Under the pieces are notes generated by a model. That model was not told the DNA's origin, did no database searches, and saw nothing but the letters and a program-made list of their open reading frames with translations. Below, in pieces: positions 57,492-64,000 of a stretch of DNA of 64,000 bases. The DNA comes from Microbotryomycetes sp. JL201 (lineage: Eukaryota > Basidiomycota > Microbotryomycetes), in NCBI GenBank assembly GCA_033819885.1, contig JAQYUZ010000023.1:124001-188000 (forward strand), written 5' to 3'. Each line of letters starts with the position of its first letter. The stretch's first letter is position 1. A program made the translations under genes and the position numbers.

Positions 57492-60225
57492 TCAAGCGTC
57501 CTGAATATCCAATTGACCTGGCTCGACAAGCTCGGGCTCGTGCACATCGACAACTTCGAGCGCGTCGCCGGCAGAGTTGAGCCTGACGCGAGCAACGTCT
57601 CCATCCCTGATCGTACCCTTGAGCAAAGCCGACGCTAGAGGCTGACGAACTTGTTTGGCAATCAGCCTGTTGAGAGCTCGAGCGCCCCATCTAGGCTGAT
57701 AACCTTCCTTGGCCAACCAATCTCGAGCGCCTTGCTCGACCAACAACTCGACCCTGCGCTCGGACGTGTTCAAAGCGTGTTGAACTTCGCGCAACCTCAA
57801 GTTGACAATTTCTGAAATGCTCTGAGGCGACAACGAATTGAAAACGATTTGTTCGTCCAGCCGATTCAACAGTTCAGGTGGGTACAATGACCTGACCCGT
57901 TCGAGAACTGCTTCCTTGGCAGTCTCGGTGACTGTGCCATCATTTCGTGTAGACTCTTCATGCATGAGAATGTCGCTGCCAATGTTGGACGTCAAAATGA
58001 TGACTGTGTTTTTGAAATCGACTTTGCGACCTTGAGAGCTGAAACAGAGGGAAATTTGTCAGCTTTTTCCGCAATCACGCCGAAAATGCTCGGAAATGAG
58101 ACGTACTCTGTCAGGGTGCCCTCGTCCAGGACTTGGAGCAGAATGTTGGCCACTTCGGGCGCCGCCTTTTCGAATTCGTCAAACAAGACGATCGAGTACG
58201 GGTGGCGGCGCACAGCTTCAGTCAGGGCGCCCGCGTCTTCGAATCCAACATATCCAGGCCTGCTCACAGTAGAGACGTCAGTATACTGGAATTCGATCCA
58301 GTCAAATGACCAACTCACGGAGCTCCAATCAACCGCGAAACGGTATGTTTGTCATGGTATTCGCTCATGTTAATCGTGATCAGGTTTTTCTCTTGTCCAG
58401 TCAACTCGACGGCGAGCGCCTTGCTGAGCTCCGTCTTTCCTACACCGGTCGGGCCGAGATACAGGAACGAGGCGATCGGTCGTTTGGCCGAGTGCAAGCC
58501 GGCGCGAGAAAGACGAATCGCTTCTGAAACGGCCGAGATGGCATGGTCTTGACCGACGACGCGTTCGCGTAAAATGTCTTCGAGCTGCAACAATCGCGCT
58601 CGATCTCCGCGGAGCAAGGTCGACACGGGAATGCCGGTGGCCTGCCAACAGAATGCCAAATTGCAAATGTCAGCGATACGTGAAAAGGCTGAAACAATGA
58701 GGACCGATGACTGACCTTTGCGACGACTTTTGCCACATCGGCACTTGTCACACGACCCGAATCGGTGCCCTCACCGTCCTCTGGGATTTTGCGCTCCAGG
58801 TTTGGAATTGTTTCATACCTCAACCGGCTTGCTTCGTCAAATTTGCCTTGCCTCTGGGCTTCTTCCAATTCAAATCTTCTGCGTTCAAGCTCTTCCCTCG
58901 CCTGTTGAATCTCCTGACTCTTGGCTCGTTCTTGGCGCCAGGTCGACTCCATCGCTTTTGCTTTTGCCTCGAGTTCTTTTACCTCGTTCTCGATCACTTC
59001 GCGCCGTGACTTGGACACTTCGTCTTGGTCCTTGCCAAGTGACGACAACTCGATTTGCAATTCTGTGATGTGTCGTTCGAGTGCCTCTAGCTCGTCTGGC
59101 TTTGACTCGCGCGCAAGTCGAACGGTCGCACATGCCTCGTCGACCAAATCAATAGCCGAGTCTGGTAGATTGCGCTCGGTAATGTATCTGTTGCCCGAGA
59201 CGGCTGCTGTCACGAGTGCCGCATCTGACACGGCGACCGAATGGTGGATCTCGTATTTGTGCTTCAAGCCGCGCAAGATTGTGATTGTTTGTTCTACTGT
59301 TGGCTCTTCGACGAGCACAGGTTGAAATCGACGTGTCAACGCTGCGTCCTTTTCGATCGTTCGTCTGTACTCTTCGAGTGTGGTAGCGCCTGCGAGTCTC
59401 AGACCTCGCGCGAGGGCCGGTTTGAGCATATTGCCGGCGTCGAGGGAACCTTCTGCCTTGCCAAGTCCGAGTAATTGGTGTATCTCGTCGATAAAGATGA
59501 TGGCGTGATCTTTCTCGTCCTCCATGTCTTTGATCAAGTTTCTAACTTTTTCTTCAAAGGAGCCACGGACAGCGGTACCTCCCATGATTGAGCCGAGGTC
59601 GAGCGAGATGATGCGCATATCTTTCAATGACTCTGGCACTTCGCCCGCGACGAGTCGCTGTGCAATGCCTTCGATGATTGCCGTCTTGCCAACACCGGCG
59701 GGGCCTGCCAGGATCGGATTCGACTGTCGGGCAAGGGTGGGTCAGCACAAGTGTCTGTTACTGGCACGAGTGGAGATCTCTCCAGCGGACGAACCTTTGT
59801 TCTGCGGCTGAGGATCTGGAGCGTGCGTTTGATTTCCTCGTCCTGTGGCGCGGCAATCAATTCAAGTCAGACTTGAGTTGGGTGAGCCAGCGTCGGGATG
59901 GGCTTACCCTGCCAATGACTGGATCTAGTTTGCCTTCCTTTGCGAGCGCGGTCAAGTCGACGCCGTGTTCCTTGAGGGCGGCGCCTGGCTCGCGCGCCTG
60001 CTGGCCACCAAAGATGTTGCCGATTGGGAACCCTCCTTGGCCGTTCGGGGGTCTCGGTGGATAGTTTGGAGCTCTATGGGAGTGTGAGGATGACAAGGGC
60101 CGGGCTTGCTGGCATTGTCGCAGTGTTGGTCGTGCTGGTGGCAATGACGTCGCCGAGCGCAACACCCAATGTGTGGTCGGAACAGTGCGCCGTCTGGCTG
60201 CTGTGAGCATCTGTCGTTGCAGCAT
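57492..60225 (-). CDS. HSP78: HSP78, mitochondrial ClpB-type disaggregase
   Basis: Two-ring AAA+ chaperone of the mitochondrial matrix that rescues aggregated proteins with Hsp70. The N-terminus ([20 protein letters not shown]) is a basic presequence, followed by a Pro/Gly stretch instead of the Clp_N domain, as in yeast Hsp78. AAA1 has [32 protein letters not shown] and [12 protein letters not shown]; a coiled-coil middle domain follows ([20 protein letters not shown]); AAA2 has [64 protein letters not shown] and [14 protein letters not shown]. It ends LDIQDA. About seven exons. Divergent from the STB6-like gene, 181 bp between start codons. Confidence 0.96.
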
Positions 60226-60406
60226 GCTTGTGCGTACGGGGGTTTGAGCAAGAGCGTGCGCCAGTCAAGCGCGACAAATCCACAAGGCCGATCATTCTCG
60301 CACCTTCCAGCACCGTCCATACTACCCTGAACACGACCGGAACGAGCGTCATCACGGGTATGGACAGCGAGCAGACCACATAGAGCCCTTGTGCTAGCCT
60401 GCAGCC
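60226..60406. promoter_or_regulatory. 181-bp divergent promoter region, HSP78 / STB6-like
   Basis: Both start codons flank this stretch, so it must drive both genes. I see no clear heat-shock element array (repeated GAA/TTC) and no TATA box in it. Confidence 0.4.
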
Positions 60407-63400
60407 ATGGACGACAGCACTGCAGCAGGTCACGTGCTCCTGCTGCCGACTCTGCCGTCGTCAACGGCATCAACGCGTCAGCCATGGCACCCGTACTGGC
60501 AACCAACCGGCACGACAATCACCCTCAGCGGTTACCAGCTGTGGGCAGTCGAGCAGAGGCGAGCAACACGCTGGCGAGACCGTGCAAGCGAGGCTGACAC
60601 GCAACAAGTGCCGCAGGGTCACCGACAGGCACTCTATCTTGCCAGTCATTATCGTCCTCACAGGCGAAACCACTGATCAGGCAAGTTGCATCGCACAGGC
60701 GCCAGAATCTCCCTCCGCTTCCTTCGGTGATCCTTTGCGCTAACGTTCATCCCACATCAAACCAGATCGAGGTCGACGAATATAGTTTCGCTGCAGCATC
60801 ATCTCTGACCCCAGACGAGCAGCACCAAGCATGGTCTGACCTTCGAGCAGTTTTCAAAGCTTCAAACGCGCGCATCACTCAGGTCAGCTGACGAAGCTGT
60901 GCATTGAAAGTGCAGATGACACTCACGCTCACTTGGCCATATTCAAGGCTCGCGACAGCTCAGGTCACTTGCCACTGACAGCCCTGCCATCTCTCGACCC
61001 AAGCTTGTCGGTTGTGCAACTACCCGGTGGCAACTATCGCAAAGCAGCACCTCTGCTTTATACAAATATCAATCTACGCAGGCACGCTCACAAGCTCGCC
61101 ATCTCTAGCTCTTACTGACATCTGCTCTTGGGACAGGCTCGGTCTCGGCGGTCGAAGTGCCCTCAGGCTAACGGCACCGACGTCAGTCTCGTGCTGTCGT
61201 TGCACAGCGACGCAGTGCCCTGATCATCGCATTGCTCTCGCAGTGGGGCACAGCAACTCAACTTTCGACAGACTTACAAACTACAGGCCCCAGCCCGCAA
61301 TTCGTCCAACAGCGACCACAATTCGTTTGAAACTACCGTGCTTGATTTTGTCCAGCTTGTTCAACACGCCCTAAGCTTGTTCGGCCTCGGCCCCGTCGTT
61401 CATCACGCAAGTGATACGACTGTACCATCTACCGTTCACGGCATCCATACTTCCAATCCACTTGCTCGTCAGGTCCTCGACGCGCTCAACACGTCACTTT
61501 CAGAACCCCTCGAGCTGCAAAAACCTTTGCTGGACGATGGCGATGGCCTGCTCTGTGACATTACGCTAGGCGCCCTTGCCGTCTTTAAAGAAGAGTTTGC
61601 TGGTCCGATCTTGCACGTGCCGGCCGTCGATCAATCGGCCATGAGCTCGGCCGTGCTCAGCTCGCTACTCAGTCTCGTCATTGGGACAAAGGCGAAGATG
61701 CTTGCGCTTGGAGCGTCAGGCGTGAGCTTACAAGTTCATTCCGCCAACGATTTACAATGCGAGGGCTAACATGTCGTCTCGCGCAGGTGCCTCGTGATCC
61801 CTTCAGCAGACGCGAAAAATTTCTTCGATCTGTCCGTGCGTTTCAGGTGAGGTGGACCCGTGGCGCAGACAAGAACTAGAGCTTCTCTGACGCCCGCTCA
61901 TTCTACGTAGCACATGTATCGCATTTCGCCAGTGGCTTCCGTCTTGACTCGCTCTTTCCTCCTGGCGCTCGGTAAGACGTATTCACGTTCGCGAGGCGAA
62001 GTCGGCGGCGGTGCGAAAGCGAAAGTATCCAGGGCTTTGAGAGGCAAGTTAGATGCAGGCTTGTCCACTCTCGGAGCTGCGGCAACGAGCGTAACGTCGA
62101 GCGCGTCGACAAGTGGAGCACTGAAAGACGATGATTTCGCGAATTCGTCTCTGACTGCAACGACCGGCATATCGAGCAAGACCCTCGGTGCAAGCCGTCA
62201 GAACGGAGCTGGTGACGACGCGACAGAGACAAGTAACCTCGAAACTTTTCTGAACGAGGTCGCGAAAGGAGGGGCAGGCAGGACCGTCGCTCGTTTGTGG
62301 GGACTGCGAGAAAGTCGCAGAGATCGCCGAGAGGACGAGCGTGATACAGAAGGCATCAGAGAAGGGCTGAAATTGAGGCGCAAACGAAATAACGAAAGTG
62401 GACGAGATCAAGACACGGACGGTGAAGGTACTGAACCAGGAGCGACGACGAGCGAAGGCGAATCGACAGTTCACGGGTTTGGTCGAAATGTGTTTAAAGG
62501 CGTCAAGCAGCGCGCCGGAAGAGCAGGTCGCTTGCTCGGAGACAATCTCGGGTGGGACATGAAATTATTTTCGGTGTTTGCTTCCCCGATGCTGATGTTG
62601 AATGCTCGTTCAGATTCACAGAGAGCCACTTGACTTCGGTGCCTAACACATCCCATAGAGACCTGAACAAGCTGGCGCCCAGCATTACAATCTCGTAAAT
62701 TTGCCCGCTTCGCGCACCAGAGCATCGACTGATTTTGTGCCGATGTAGCTCGGACAAGAGCAATTCTCGACACACTTCAATCGACGTCGACAGTCACCCA
62801 TCTCGTTCTGGCTCGCTTGCTACCCGTCTCGCGTCAGCATTGACGGCCGACGCCGGTCTAACGGCAAGCGTTCGCCATCGCTTGTCGCCGTCGCCCAATC
62901 ACAGGTCTCGCTTCTCTTCATTGGACGCGAACGACGACTCTGAAGTATGCGACGCACCACGTGTCACATTGCCTCGTAGGGTTGTCAGCGACATGCCAGG
63001 CGACCTGCCTACGCTTGCCACGCTCGGATCCGCGATCGATCTGGACGAAAAAGTCACAGACCGTGAACGTTTCCGATTGAAGAGCACGGCAGGATATGTC
63101 AAGCTAGAGCGCAGACATACTTTCAATATTCTACAAGATGCGCCAGAGCCTTCGCAGGTGCTTTCAAGGTTTGTCGTGGTCGAGGTTAGCTTGAGTCTTA
63201 CTGTTGCTCATCTGGACTTTTGGACTCACGCGCAGGAAACGTCTCGTGCTCGATGTCAACCTACGATCGACATATCACAAACTCCGTTTTCGAGAGCAAG
63301 ACCTTGCCGACATGGTTTCGGCCTTGCAGGCAAGTTTTTGTTATTCGGCAAATCGTCTTTGAAAAAGTCGGGATCTGACCATGAATTTCTGCTTCTGCTT

Positions 63401-63782
63401 CTCATTGGATAACCATTAGACGATTCGAGATTCGTTCGATAAAGCGATCGCCTCGATCGAGCCTCTGGTCAACAAGAAGGCTCAAACTTTACTCGTCTTG
63501 TCCGACTCTGCTTCGTCCTTGACGACTCGAGCCGAAACGTATTCTCAACCTCAGTCGACAGTGTCAAAATTATCAATAGGCACATCGAGGTTGTCGTACG
63601 CTCAATCAGTCGTTGACGAAAAATTGGTCGACGTTGTTGATTTTGACAAGCTTTTAAGATCAAAGGTAGGCCCAGGTGGTACGATTGACAAAGGTGTCAG
63701 AGGCGTAAGTAAGACAGAGAGTGGATTGAGATCGTTTGTTTCGAGCTTTGAATATTGGAAGGCTTGGTTTGGATGGGGTTGA
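60407..63782 (+). CDS. STB6/STB2-like protein, predicted Sin3-associated, with many GC-AG introns
   Basis: About ten introns. Joined exons read WHPYWQPTGTTITLSGYQLW, VEQRVTDRHSILPVIIVLTG, DEYSFAAASSLTPDEQHQAW, SLDPSLSVVQLPGGNY, NINLRRLGLGGRSALRLTAP, LDFVQLVQHALSLFGLGP, DDGDGLLCDITLGALAVF and VPRDPFSRREKFLRSVRAF, an order I know from fungal STB6-type proteins; the yeast STB2/STB6 pair was found as Sin3 binders. The second half is charged and helical (KRLVLDVNLRSTYHKLRFRE, TIRDSFDKAIASIEPLVNKK) and ends FEYWKAWFGWG. Four donors are GC: 60559, 60681, 61082 and 63330. Exon joins near 62570-62750 remain open. Function inferred from family only. Confidence 0.8.
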
Positions 63783-63868
63783 CGCTCGTACTTGCAACGC
63801 GAACTTGTTGTAAAAACGAATGCATGCACACGCGACAGAGCAGGATGCAGAGTTTGGCACAATAGATC

Positions 63869-64000
63869 TTAATCGTACGGTGACAAGGACGCCGCACCGT
63901 ACGCGCTTCCTTCCAACCCTCTGCACACGATCGCAAACTCGTTGACCGCTTGTCTGACTTGTTTGCCCGTCCTCGCACTGTACATCAAGACTTGTAAAGT
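63869..64000 (-). CDS. C-terminus of an unidentified gene, cut by the right edge
   Basis: An open frame enters from the right edge and ends at TAA 63869-63871, reading LQVLMYSARTGKQVRQAVNE, FAIVCRGLEGSAYGAASLSPYD. The 43 codons have protein-like composition and the stop lies 87 bp from the end of the converging STB6-like gene, the tail-to-tail spacing seen elsewhere in the window. Product not recognised. Confidence 0.5.
   Translation of the reverse strand, partial: TLQVLMYSARTGKQVRQAVNEFAIVCRGLEGSAYGAASLSPYD

Noticed and set aside
43741-60225. A functional cluster for mitochondrial quality control (KGD1, MSP1, HSP78, with ClpX farther away)
   Set aside because: The genes are interrupted by unrelated ones, differ in strand, and a housekeeping mix like this is expected by chance.
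1-64000. CRISPR arrays, bacterial operons or prophage
   Set aside because: No direct-repeat arrays or bacterial gene layout; all recognised genes are eukaryotic with spliceosomal introns.

Overview
The window looks like a gene-dense stretch of a basidiomycete fungal chromosome, probably a yeast-like or early-diverging lineage. Almost every gene is cut by many short introns, mostly 50-70 nt. The housekeeping set is eukaryotic (CCT6, RPS20, VPS74, COG5, DCTN5, KGD1). Several conserved proteins of unknown function have the low-complexity style of basidiomycete proteins, and one small membrane protein resembles a family I know only from Basidiomycota. I placed the lineage by reading alone and would not go below phylum. 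Exon joins are my own models; wherever I checked, the joined lengths are divisible by three.

Layout. 1-5.3 kb: COG5 (minus, runs off the left edge) and a mitochondrial ClpX start back to back only 65 bp apart. 5.4-10.1 kb: an unresolved minus-strand membrane protein gene, then a conserved hypothetical. 10.4-13.8 kb: two minus-strand low-complexity proteins sharing a C-terminal motif, followed by almost 3 kb without a gene I can support. 16.7-25.1 kb: a thioredoxin-like protein, an FCP1/NIF-type phosphatase-domain protein, a small basic protein, a large CxxC-rich protein that must be spliced across what looks like its stop codon, and RPS20. 25.4-37.6 kb: a Ser/Thr kinase, a coiled-coil hypothetical, a small membrane protein, VPS74, CCT6 and DCTN5. 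38-43.4 kb: three tandem aldo-keto reductases. 43.7-49.5 kb: KGD1 and MSP1. 51-57.4 kb is the least stable part: an MFS sugar-type transporter, a recent copy of only its 3' end 2 kb away, an unassigned ORF behind a TATA box, and a lone copia-type gag ORF. 57.5-63.8 kb: HSP78 and an STB6-like gene, then the C-terminus of a last gene cut by the right edge.

Themes. Several products act in mitochondria (ClpX, HSP78, KGD1) or on the mitochondrial outer membrane (MSP1), and others in Golgi traffic (COG5, VPS74), but nothing in the layout shows that they form a functional cluster. The strongest general signal is how often introns start with GC instead of GT. I count nine in six genes, four of them in the STB6-like gene, and one AKR paralogue has GC where its two sisters have GT. 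Two introns of only 32-33 nt are also needed to keep conserved proteins in frame.
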